18,251 nt of DNA from CAZTLE01 sp964614415 (GTDB lineage Bacteria; Bacteroidota; Bacteroidia; Flavobacteriales; Flavobacteriaceae). Below the pieces are notes generated by a model. That model was not told where the DNA came from. It saw only the letters and a list, made by a program, of their open reading frames with translations, and searched no databases. This document shows, piece by piece, positions 1 through 5,952 of the stretch. Position numbers and translations under genes: made by a program. Within the stretch, counting starts at the first letter, position 1; each line of letters opens with the position of its first letter. The DNA is taken from positions 1-18,251 of the forward strand of contig CAZTLE010000071.1 in assembly GCA_964614415.1 (NCBI GenBank), given 5' to 3'.

Positions 1-134
1 CAGGTTGCGCTTAGAAGCCCGGCAACTATGAGCAGCAATAATGTATTACCCCATCTTATGGTCCAATGTGGCACAGCCTCCAGAATTTGTTTGACCTGCT
101 GACTTCGAATCACTGTGTTTTTGTCATTTGACAT
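1..134 (-). CDS. HlyD-like membrane-fusion protein, N-terminal fragment (cut by window edge)
   Basis: Only the first 44 codons are in the window; the gene continues past the left edge. The ATG is at 134, ten bases after the stop of the C39 ABC exporter, so the two are probably co-transcribed. The translation starts MSNDKNTVIRSQQVKQIL, then has a PHWTIRWGN stretch, and enters a hydrophobic segment (LLLLIVAGLL) at about residues 32-41. A short cytoplasmic head followed by one membrane anchor near residue 30-45 is the usual start of periplasmic adaptor proteins of type I secretion systems, and in Bacteroidota such a gene commonly follows a peptidase-containing ABC exporter. The family call rests on position and this short N-terminus; the diagnostic biotinyl-lipoyl and coiled-coil domains lie outside the window. 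A different membrane protein is possible. Confidence 0.65.
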   Translation of the reverse strand, partial: MSNDKNTVIRSQQVKQILEAVPHWTIRWGNTLLLLIVAGLLSAT

Positions 135-144
135 AATCGAAATA

Positions 145-2355
145 TTAACTACCCAGTTCCAGTTGGTTTTTCACAAGGCGATAGTACGTTCCCTTTTGCT
201 TTATGAGCGTAACATGATCGCCTTTTTCTACTATGCGGCCTTCATCCAATACAACAATTTGGTGTGCGTTCTTAACAGTACTCAATCGATGAGCGATCAC
301 GATGGCCGTGCGATCCTTAAAGAACGTATCTAGATGTTCCATGATCTCTTTTTCATTTTTGGCGTCCAAAGCCGAAGTGGCCTCATCAAAGAATAAATAT
401 TCAGGATCCTTATATACTGCCCGTGCAATGAGAATTCGCTGCTTTTGCCCGGTACTAAGACCGGTCCCCTCAGCCCCTATGATTGTTTCGAGACCTGAGG
501 GTAGTCTTTCTACCATGGTGGTTATGTTGGCAACCTTCATCGCATGTCGCATGCGTTCAGTATCGATATGCTCCTTTCCAATGGCTATGTTCTTTGCAAT
601 GCTCGCATTGAACAGAAATCCTTCCTGCATAACAACCCCACAACGCTCCCGCCATTGTTGTGGTGAGACGGCCGATAGTTTGGAATCATTGAGCAATATC
701 TCTCCTGTTTCCGGATGGTAGAATCGAAGCAACAACTTCATAAGAGTTGTTTTTCCGCTTCCGCTGCTCCCTACAATAGCAGTCACTTTGTTTTCAGGGA
801 TATGCAGATCGAGGTTCTCCAATACAGGGTACAACCCGCCGGGATATCGAAACGTGACACCGCGCAAGGTAATTGAAGCCTGATTCGGAATGGTGCGCAT
901 TTCGCCCTGTACACTTTCCTCTTCATTCTCCATTTGGTGAATTTCTCCCAATCGGTCCAGTGAGATGCGGGCATCCTGCAAATCACGCATGAAATCAATA
1001 AGTTGGGCAATGGGGCCGTTGAGCTGACCAACAATATAACTGATAGCCAACATCATCCCTAGGGTTATGTTGCCATCGATGACCAGCTTGGCGGCCAGAA
1101 CGGTAATGAGAATATTGGTGAGTTCGTTGATGAAATTGGATCCTACGCTTTGCGTTTGCTCGAGGGCAAGGTTCTTTATCGAAATACGAAACAGGCGTGC
1201 CTGAACATCCTCCCAACTCCATCGCATTTGGCGCTCGGCGTTGTGGAGTTTGATCTCTTGCATCCCGGTTATAAGTTCAATGACCTTTGTTTGCTCTTCA
1301 CTTATTTGGGCAAATCGCTGATAGTCGAGTTGTTTTCTTTTCTTGAAAAAGAAAAGCACCCATCCCAGATATCCGGCGCTGCCGGCCAGGAATACCAGCA
1401 GGATCTGAAGATTGTAATAGCCCAATACCACACTGAAAATTACCAGGTTGAAGACCGTGAAAAGCATGGAGAGGGAAGAGGTGGTGAGTATCTGTTCGAT
1501 GCGTTTGTGATCGTTGATCCGCTGCAGGATATCTCCCGTCATACGTGCATCGAAAAATGCGATGGGCAGGTTCATGAGTTTAACGAAGAAATCGGAAATA
1601 AGTGAGATGTTGATCCTCGTACTCAGGTGCAGTAAGATCCAGCTCCGAATGACCTCCAAAGAGGCTTTTCCGAGAAACAGGAAGAGCTGTGCTGCCAAAA
1701 TGAGATATACGAAATTGATGTCCTGATTGCGGATACCGACGTCTACAATACTTTGCGTAAGAAAGGGAAGCACAAGTTGCAGTAAGCTACCTGCAAGTAA
1801 TCCCAACACCAATTGGATAAGCAGGGATTTGTAACGGAGCACATACTTGAGGATAAAACCAAAACCAAAAGAGCCGGAGGCTGGTTTGAGATCGGTTTCA
1901 AAAAAAGTGGGTGTGGGTTCCAGGACCAGGGCGATTCCTTCGCGGCTGTTCTCTGTAGCTTTTTCTCCGATCCAATGTTTGAGAAATTCTTTTTTCGAGT
2001 ACACGGTACGACCCCTTTCGGGATCAGAGATATATAATTTGTCCTGGGTGATCTTGTAGAGAACTACATAGTGGTTGCTATTCCAGTGGATGATGCAGGG
2101 GAGGGGTACTTCCCTGAGTTTTTCAAAATCGAGTTGGATGCCCAGTGTTCGAAAGCCGATGTGTTCGGCGGCCTCCGCCAGTCCGAGCAAAGAGGTGCCT
2201 TCGCGGGTGGTTTCTCCCAACTCCCGCAGTTGATGTGTATCGATGGAACGGCCGTAATGCTTTGCAATGATCCTGAGGCAGGTTGGACCACAGTCTTTCG
2301 ATTCGGCCTGACGATATGAGGGAAAGGCAAACATATAAGAAACGGAAGGAGACAT
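145..2355 (-). CDS. Peptidase C39-containing ABC transporter (peptide processing and export)
   Basis: A 736-residue bifunctional exporter that should cleave a double-glycine leader and move the mature peptide across the inner membrane. An N-terminal C39 cysteine peptidase domain (about residues 10-130) shows Q16, catalytic Cys22 (KDCGPTC), His95 (NSNHYVVLY) and Asp111 (ISDPERG). A six-helix ABC membrane domain spans roughly 165-450. The nucleotide-binding domain follows, with Walker A GSSGSGKTT, Q-loop VVMQEGFLF, signature LSTGQKQR, Walker B YLFFDEATSAL and H-loop IVIAHRLS, all intact. An in-frame TTG lies at 2370, but the ATG at 2355 is preceded by a GGAG five bases upstream, so I chose 2355. 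It follows the Cys-rich GG-leader peptide gene by 24 bases and precedes an HlyD-like gene, which points to that peptide as its substrate. It is a PCAT-type transporter by domain order; the substrate is inferred. Confidence 0.93.
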   Translation of the reverse strand: MSPSVSYMFAFPSYRQAESKDCGPTCLRIIAKHYGRSIDTHQLRELGETTREGTSLLGLAEAAEHIGFRTLGIQLDFEKLREVPLPCIIHWNSNHYVVLYKITQDKLYISDPERGRTVYSKKEFLKHWIGEKATENSREGIALVLEPTPTFFETDLKPASGSFGFGFILKYVLRYKSLLIQLVLGLLAGSLLQLVLPFLTQSIVDVGIRNQDINFVYLILAAQLFLFLGKASLEVIRSWILLHLSTRINISLISDFFVKLMNLPIAFFDARMTGDILQRINDHKRIEQILTTSSLSMLFTVFNLVIFSVVLGYYNLQILLVFLAGSAGYLGWVLFFFKKRKQLDYQRFAQISEEQTKVIELITGMQEIKLHNAERQMRWSWEDVQARLFRISIKNLALEQTQSVGSNFINELTNILITVLAAKLVIDGNITLGMMLAISYIVGQLNGPIAQLIDFMRDLQDARISLDRLGEIHQMENEEESVQGEMRTIPNQASITLRGVTFRYPGGLYPVLENLDLHIPENKVTAIVGSSGSGKTTLMKLLLRFYHPETGEILLNDSKLSAVSPQQWRERCGVVMQEGFLFNASIAKNIAIGKEHIDTERMRHAMKVANITTMVERLPSGLETIIGAEGTGLSTGQKQRILIARAVYKDPEYLFFDEATSALDAKNEKEIMEHLDTFFKDRTAIVIAHRLSTVKNAHQIVVLDEGRIVEKGDHVTLIKQKGTYYRLVKNQLELGS

Positions 2356-2379
2356 TTCGTCTCCTTCCAAAACTCATTA

Positions 2380-2568
2380 TTACCAAGGCGCACAGCCACT
2401 GGAAACACAGTTACCAGGACAAGACTTGTGACAGCCATAGAAACATAAGGCTCCGATGGGCTTACCGGCGCATGGATCACATACGGCGCTCCCACCGTTA
2501 ATCGCTTTCTGCTGGTCCTTGCTTAGCAATTGGGCTCCAGCTAAATTCATTAATTGTTTCATAATCAT
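2380..2568 (-). CDS. Double-glycine-leader Cys-rich peptide precursor (bacteriocin-like)
   Basis: A 62-residue precursor; the start may instead be the second ATG (MKQLMNLAGAQ, at 2562). The leader contains LSKDQQKAINGG (residues 15-26), which matches the pattern of C39-processed leaders in Bacteroidota (L-S-K-x-x-x-K-x-I-x-GG). Cleavage after Gly26 would release a 36-residue core with seven cysteines (30, 33, 42, 46, 50, 54 and 59), several Gly/Pro and a C-terminal W. The odd number of Cys means at least one would stay free or form an intermolecular bond. The gene sits between a disulfide-forming VKOR/thioredoxin protein and a C39 exporter, which strongly suggests a secreted, oxidised peptide. 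Whether it is antimicrobial, a signal or something else cannot be read from the sequence. Confidence 0.82.
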   Translation of the reverse strand: MIMKQLMNLAGAQLLSKDQQKAINGGSAVCDPCAGKPIGALCFYGCHKSCPGNCVSSGCAPW

Positions 2569-2651
2569 AAAGGTTATGAGTTAACTTTGCTGCGAACATT
2601 TTAAGACACTCACAGTTTGTGTCTATTCTTCGCGAGAGAATATGTTCAACG

Positions 2652-2677
2652 CAAGGCCCTTTGTTTAAAGGGCTTTG
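2652..2677 (-). terminator. Hairpin between VKOR gene and peptide gene
   Basis: An almost perfect 11-bp inverted repeat (core GCCCTTT-4 nt-AAAGGGC at 2656-2673, extended by A-T/G-T pairs to 2652 and 2677). It lies just after the stop of the VKOR gene and upstream of the peptide gene. There is no U-run on the minus strand, so it may be an RNA-processing or partial attenuation element setting the ratio of peptide to upstream mRNA rather than a full terminator. Confidence 0.45.
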
Positions 2678-2681
2678 TCGT

Positions 2682-4295
2682 TTAAGGTGCTACTTGTTCC
2701 CGGACCAATGAAGGTTCACGGGAATACATTTCGGCTAGTTCCGTAATGAAGAACAGGAGATCGCTTCGTTCGTATTCCTTTGGGAACGAGTGACCGTTGA
2801 TCAGTATTTCCGGGGTGAAATTGATGCTGTTGTCCAGGCACCACTGATTTTCCTGTTTAAGTACAGTAACGTATTTTCGGGGAGATTCACTTGTACCCCA
2901 TTTGCGATACCAGGTTTCTTGTTCCTGCCTGTGATAAATGTCGTGCAGGGCCTGCATGCAACGCTCGGGGCCATGGATGTGATATATTTCGAGCAAACGT
3001 ACGGGAATCTTTGTCAGGTCGCTTTCCGGATCGTTCGTATCTACGTTGAAACGAACAATGATATTGACCTCTTCGGAGTGATTGGAAAGAATATTTTCGG
3101 TGATATCATGCACCGCTTTACAATGGCTGCAAAACGGATTGGTGATAATAGTAATTTGAAGTGGTGCTTCCCTGTTTCCTAATTGTATCTCCGAACGCGA
3201 GTTAATTTGAGTGTCAATGGCCGGGGAGGTATTCAGTAGGGTTTGGAACAGATTGAAGTTCTTTTTGAATTTGAAATAATCGATTCGAACCTGCTTCAGT
3301 TCGGTGAGCATACGTACGCTAGGCAACACCAGTTGCCAAATGGCAATTACACCGAGTAGAAGTACGAACATGGAGGCACCTGACAAAGCCGACAGGTCCA
3401 CCACCTCGAACAAAAGCTCTAGTTGGAAGAAAGCTATGGCCGCCTGGCCCCACAGTACGCCAACGATACCCAGACACAGCGGACACCAGTTTTTCGCTAT
3501 GGCCCATTGATAGTACAGGGAATAGGCGGTTATGGGTAGAGCGAGTAAGCTGAACGATAAGGCGAACGGATACGCGGCCATGCCCATGAGGCCCACAGCC
3601 AACCCCAGAAAGGTAAAATAGATGAGCGAGGCGTCGCTCAATTTTATGTCTTTTGTGAGTTGTGCGCCGTCCGATTCCAACACGGCGTCACAGTTTCGTC
3701 TGGGATCGCTTTCCGAACAGACCGCGTCGCTCAGGGCCGATCGAAACCCAAGTTCTTTTCGGATGATGCTATAACTTAGATAACCACCCGCAATTGAGAA
3801 TAAGAAGTGCATTGCCATAGGCCATTCGGGCCGCTGAAATACAAAAAGCAAGCCTATAGCTGCGATGCACAACACAGGAAGTAACGCTTTCCAGGGACGT
3901 CTTTTTGTAACAGAAATGGTCTCCTCCCCATTCTTCTGTACGGCCACGACAATCCCGGTGAATACACTTAGGAAAATTTCATCGGTGAGAGGCTTGTTTT
4001 TAGAATCGGAGATTCTAAAACCTCGTTCCGAACGCGTCACTGTGTAAAGGTCCAGTCCGTTTTCATTTGCCAACTGGGCCATGAAGGTTTTTGGTAATAG
4101 GTTCAGGGTAGCCGGTTCTACCGGAACATCAAGAGCTATGTTTTCAATGTTAAAGTGGTCCAGCACTCCGGTTACCGCGTGCAGGCTGGGATAGGAGGGA
4201 TGGCTTTGGATTTGGAAACTCAGTTCCTCCTGATCAAAAGGAATACGGTTGTATTGCAATAACAACCGCAATTGGTCGATAAGCGGGTCTTTCAC
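2682..4295 (-). CDS. VKOR / thioredoxin-like fusion membrane protein with inactive C39-like N-terminus
   Basis: A 537-residue protein likely to form disulfide bonds in exported proteins. Residues 1-130 resemble the fold region of C39 peptidases (HPSYPSLHAVTGVLDHFNIE), but no catalytic Cys or His is present, so this part may bind a leader rather than cut it. Membrane helices follow (about 137-154, 158-178, 222-243, 245-263, 270-292, 303-325). They carry the VKOR features: an outer Cys pair C193/C202 and the active-site CPLC motif (C271, C274). A C-terminal DsbA/thioredoxin-like domain (about 370-525) has CSHC (C389, C392). The fusion would let VKOR re-oxidise its own thiol oxidase. The start is GTG at 4293-4295; no better upstream ATG was seen. 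It heads the peptide/exporter operon behind the promoter motif at 4320-4346. The domain call is firm; the peptide substrate is inferred. Confidence 0.88.
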   Translation of the reverse strand: MKDPLIDQLRLLLQYNRIPFDQEELSFQIQSHPSYPSLHAVTGVLDHFNIENIALDVPVEPATLNLLPKTFMAQLANENGLDLYTVTRSERGFRISDSKNKPLTDEIFLSVFTGIVVAVQKNGEETISVTKRRPWKALLPVLCIAAIGLLFVFQRPEWPMAMHFLFSIAGGYLSYSIIRKELGFRSALSDAVCSESDPRRNCDAVLESDGAQLTKDIKLSDASLIYFTFLGLAVGLMGMAAYPFALSFSLLALPITAYSLYYQWAIAKNWCPLCLGIVGVLWGQAAIAFFQLELLFEVVDLSALSGASMFVLLLGVIAIWQLVLPSVRMLTELKQVRIDYFKFKKNFNLFQTLLNTSPAIDTQINSRSEIQLGNREAPLQITIITNPFCSHCKAVHDITENILSNHSEEVNIIVRFNVDTNDPESDLTKIPVRLLEIYHIHGPERCMQALHDIYHRQEQETWYRKWGTSESPRKYVTVLKQENQWCLDNSINFTPEILINGHSFPKEYERSDLLFFITELAEMYSREPSLVREQVAP

Positions 4296-4319
4296 AGCAA
4301 TTTGGGTTTCTATAATAAA

Positions 4320-4346
4320 GTTCCAAAAATGCGGAATTTGTTACCC
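4320..4346 (-). promoter_or_regulatory. Putative ECF promoter, copy 1 (VKOR-peptide-ABC operon)
   Basis: On the minus strand this reads GGGTAACAAA (4346-4337), 13 bases, then GAAC (4323-4320). The same 10-mer and spacing occur at three other intergenic places. The AAC core of the -35 fits ECF sigma promoters. The GTG start of the VKOR gene lies 25 bases downstream, so the leader would be very short. The gene for ECF sigma factor 1 begins divergently about 220 bases away. Confidence 0.6.
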
Positions 4347-4565
4347 ACCCGGGGGATGTTGAACAGGACCTTAACGGGGTCTGACTGCCCGTAATCAGTA
4401 CGATCGGCCCGGAGGAAATTTTTTTCGGGAAAGACATGTCGTGATATACGAAAGCGCCTAATAATTTGTTATCTTAGTAAGGACATAACCCGAAACACGC
4501 CATGACCATCAACGTAGCTCCCTTTTTAGGGCTGCCGGGGCATTGGCATGTGTGAAATGGATGGA

Positions 4566-5126
4566 ATGAAAGATGCCTCAAACCATTTAATTGCCTTAAT
4601 GAAGGGGGATTCAGAGGGAATTAATGCTATCTATCATCAGAACTTTCCAAAGGTTAAGAATTTTATACTGAAGAACGGCGGAAGCGCTCAGGATGCCGAA
4701 GACGTTTTTCAGAAGGCATTGCTGCAATTGGCAGTGCGGTATAAAAAGGAAAAGTTCACAATTGAGACAAGCTTTGATTACTTTTTGTTTACCGTCTGTA
4801 AGAACCTATGGCGCCGTGAGATAAATCGGTCTAAGCCCAGGGTTTCCTATGCACCAACGCAGGAACCAGGGGACGAGACGTACGATCAGGCTTTGGCATT
4901 GCTGGAACAGAAGCGATGGGAGCTATTCAGTGATTGCTTTGATCAGATGACCGGAAACTGCCGGAAGGTATTGAAGTTGTACTTTTCAAAAGTACCCTAC
5001 AGCGAGATCATGAAGAAGATGAACTATAGTTCTGAAACGGTGGCAAGGCAACGGGTATTTAAGTGCAAGGCCCGACTTAAGGAAATTATCCGTAAGGATC
5101 CGAGATATAATTCGCTAATAGACTAA
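4566..5126 (+). CDS. ECF-type RNA polymerase sigma-70 factor (paralog 1)
   Basis: A 186-residue sigma factor expected to direct RNA polymerase to alternative promoters. The N-terminal half holds region 2 (NFPKVKNFIL, DAEDVFQKALLQLAVRYK, FDYFLFTVCKNLWRREI) and the C-terminal half region 4 with a helix-turn-helix (YSEIMKKMNYSSETVARQRVFKCKARL). An in-frame ATG lies at 4548, but the ATG at 4566 aligns exactly with the start of the paralog at 9741 (MKDASNHLIALMKGD against MNETSKFLVALANGD), so I chose 4566. By hand alignment about 60 of the first 93 residues are identical to that paralog. Its stop overlaps the start of the next gene (TAATG), indicating translational coupling to an anti-sigma-like protein. 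It is divergent from the VKOR/peptide/ABC operon and may control it. Confidence 0.9.
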   Translation: MKDASNHLIALMKGDSEGINAIYHQNFPKVKNFILKNGGSAQDAEDVFQKALLQLAVRYKKEKFTIETSFDYFLFTVCKNLWRREINRSKPRVSYAPTQEPGDETYDQALALLEQKRWELFSDCFDQMTGNCRKVLKLYFSKVPYSEIMKKMNYSSETVARQRVFKCKARLKEIIRKDPRYNSLID

Positions 5127-5407
5127 TGTGTCCTGAAGGACCCCATGTAATAGAGAGATTCTTTAGAGGTACTTTATCCCCGATTGAAAGCAAGGCATTC
5201 GAAGAACGATTGGCTACGGATGCCGAATTCCGTAATGCGGTAAAGCTGGAATGGCATCTGTATGAATTCGCGGGTAATGAACCGGGCACCGGTTTTGCAA
5301 AATTTCAAGCTTCGCTTATCCACAAGTATTCAGACATATATAACGAGGAAGACATGCTCCGATTGAAACGGCTCATCGAGAAAGTGGGCAGGTCCTTGAA
5401 TGAGTAA
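5126..5407 (+). CDS. Short anti-sigma-like protein without membrane span (paralog 1)
   Basis: A 93-residue protein, translationally coupled to the sigma gene (TAATG). Residues 1-45 (IERFFRGTLSPIESKAFEERLATDAEF and following) match the N-terminus of the 266-residue membrane protein encoded at 10301, whose pattern (IEQFLTGSLSAAEEQAFRERM) resembles the cytoplasmic sigma-binding part of Bacteroidota anti-sigma factors. Unlike that paralog it ends before any transmembrane helix or TPR, and no remnant of these follows in any frame. It could be a soluble anti-sigma factor, a minimal regulator, or the surviving part of a truncated gene. No zinc-binding HxxxCxxC motif is visible. The function is inferred from homology and position. 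Confidence 0.75.
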   Translation: MCPEGPHVIERFFRGTLSPIESKAFEERLATDAEFRNAVKLEWHLYEFAGNEPGTGFAKFQASLIHKYSDIYNEEDMLRLKRLIEKVGRSLNE

Positions 5408-5410
5408 TGG

Positions 5411-5446
5411 ACAATAAAAAGGGGAGCAGATGAAGTTCTACTCCCC
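5411..5446 (-). terminator. Rho-independent terminator for a minus-strand transcript
   Basis: Arms GGGGAGCAGA (5421-5430) and TCTACTCCCC (5437-5446) pair over ten positions with one mismatch around a 6-nt loop. On the minus strand the hairpin is followed by TTTTTATTG, a U-run. It therefore ends transcription coming from the right, that is from the small unit below the CHAT gene. The stem may also slow plus-strand transcription leaving the sigma/anti-sigma pair. Confidence 0.65.
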
Positions 5447-5522
5447 GGATAAACAAGGTAAGGCCTGCTATCGATGCAATAACACCTGCTGGGGGGGGAA
5501 GGCCGAACATTGTATGCCATTA

Positions 5523-5690
5523 CTAATTAGGCCTGTAGTTATCCTCCGGTACTACAGGTGTGTACATCAGTATGGCCAAAACGTCACGGGGTTCGTTTAC
5601 CTTGTTGTAGTGATGAAGTAGGTTGTTGTTCGATTCTTTGTGAGTGAATTTTTCTTTTTCAGTTTGTTTTGAGAATTTGAGGGTGAGCAT
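5523..5690 (-). CDS. Possible small protein of 55 residues, unknown function
   Basis: An ORF beginning MLTLKFSKQTEKEKFTH and ending VVPEDNYRPN, with ATG at 5690 and TAG at 5523. I do not recognise it. It is charged and hydrophilic, with no signal peptide, membrane helix or double-Gly leader. Support comes from its setting: a promoter-like motif on the same strand at 5830-5856 and a strand-matched terminator at 5411-5446 frame it, and most codons are plausible. Against it, two other frames across part of this stretch are also open (for example an ATG at 5823 on the same strand), there is no clear ribosome binding site, and the start sits against a palindrome. The unit might instead be a small regulatory RNA. 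Confidence 0.35.
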   Translation of the reverse strand: MLTLKFSKQTEKEKFTHKESNNNLLHHYNKVNEPRDVLAILMYTPVVPEDNYRPN

Positions 5691-5716
5691 GGAAATTCCG
5701 ACATGTTCGGAATTCC
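5691..5716. other. Near-perfect palindrome at the start of the small ORF
   Basis: Arms of 11 and 10 bases (ggaaattccga at 5691-5701, tcggaattcc at 5707-5716) with a 5-nt spacer and one extra base in the left arm. It abuts the ATG at 5690 of the possible small protein. As RNA it would fold over the ribosome-binding position; as DNA it could be an operator. Confidence 0.4.
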
Positions 5717-5829
5717 CATACGACCACCCATTCCCACCTAAAATTCTTTAACTTTTTACAGGTTGTGATGTGTTTTAGATTGCTCCGGGGTTCAATGGTG
5801 AACTTTGGAATACCAGTCTTCATCTGGAC

Positions 5830-5856
5830 GTTCACATCACCGGAAGTTTGTTACCC
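5830..5856 (-). promoter_or_regulatory. Putative ECF promoter, copy 2 (small unit below the CHAT gene)
   Basis: GGGTAACAAA (5856-5847), 13 bases, then GAACGTC (5833-5827) on the minus strand. It matches the other three copies in both elements and spacing. No long gene follows; transcription would run about 400 bases to the terminator at 5411-5446, across the possible 55-residue ORF. It lies about 100 bases beyond the CHAT gene stop. Confidence 0.55.
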
Positions 5857-5952
5857 CGACTTTTGAAGTTTATACAATCTTTTTTCATGGTTTCTTCTGA
5901 AGTAATGAAAATCAAAGAGTTGCGCATCGGGGCGCATGTGAAATTTCAGGAT

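Noticed and set aside
1150..1605. Plus-strand ORF of 151 residues
   Set aside because: It is antisense to the membrane domain of the ABC exporter; no start signal or domain.
3865..4047. Plus-strand ORF of 60 residues
   Set aside because: Antisense to the VKOR gene and without ribosome-binding or family signals.
4234..4437. Minus-strand ORF of 67 residues upstream of the VKOR gene
   Set aside because: It overlaps the start of the VKOR gene in another frame and spans the promoter motif; no family resemblance.
4515..4545. Possible hairpin CCCT-TTTT-AGGG before sigma factor 1
   Set aside because: Only four solid pairs with bulges beyond; too weak to call a terminator or riboswitch.
5305..5520. 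Minus-strand ORF of 71 residues
   Set aside because: It runs through the terminator hairpin and antisense through the anti-sigma-like gene; composition is not protein-like.
5430..5621. Plus-strand ORF of 63 residues with CYRCNNTC-like cysteines, preceded by GGGGAG
   Set aside because: The GGGGAG is part of the terminator stem, the spacing to the ATG is short, the sequence runs antisense to the better-framed minus-strand unit, and the C-terminal half looks non-coding.
5659..5823. Minus-strand ORF of 54 residues starting at the putative transcription start of the small unit
   Set aside because: Its ATG would be at the very first bases of the RNA, and the product is rich in rare combinations (FRWEWVVVWEF). 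The 55-residue ORF in another frame is somewhat more convincing.
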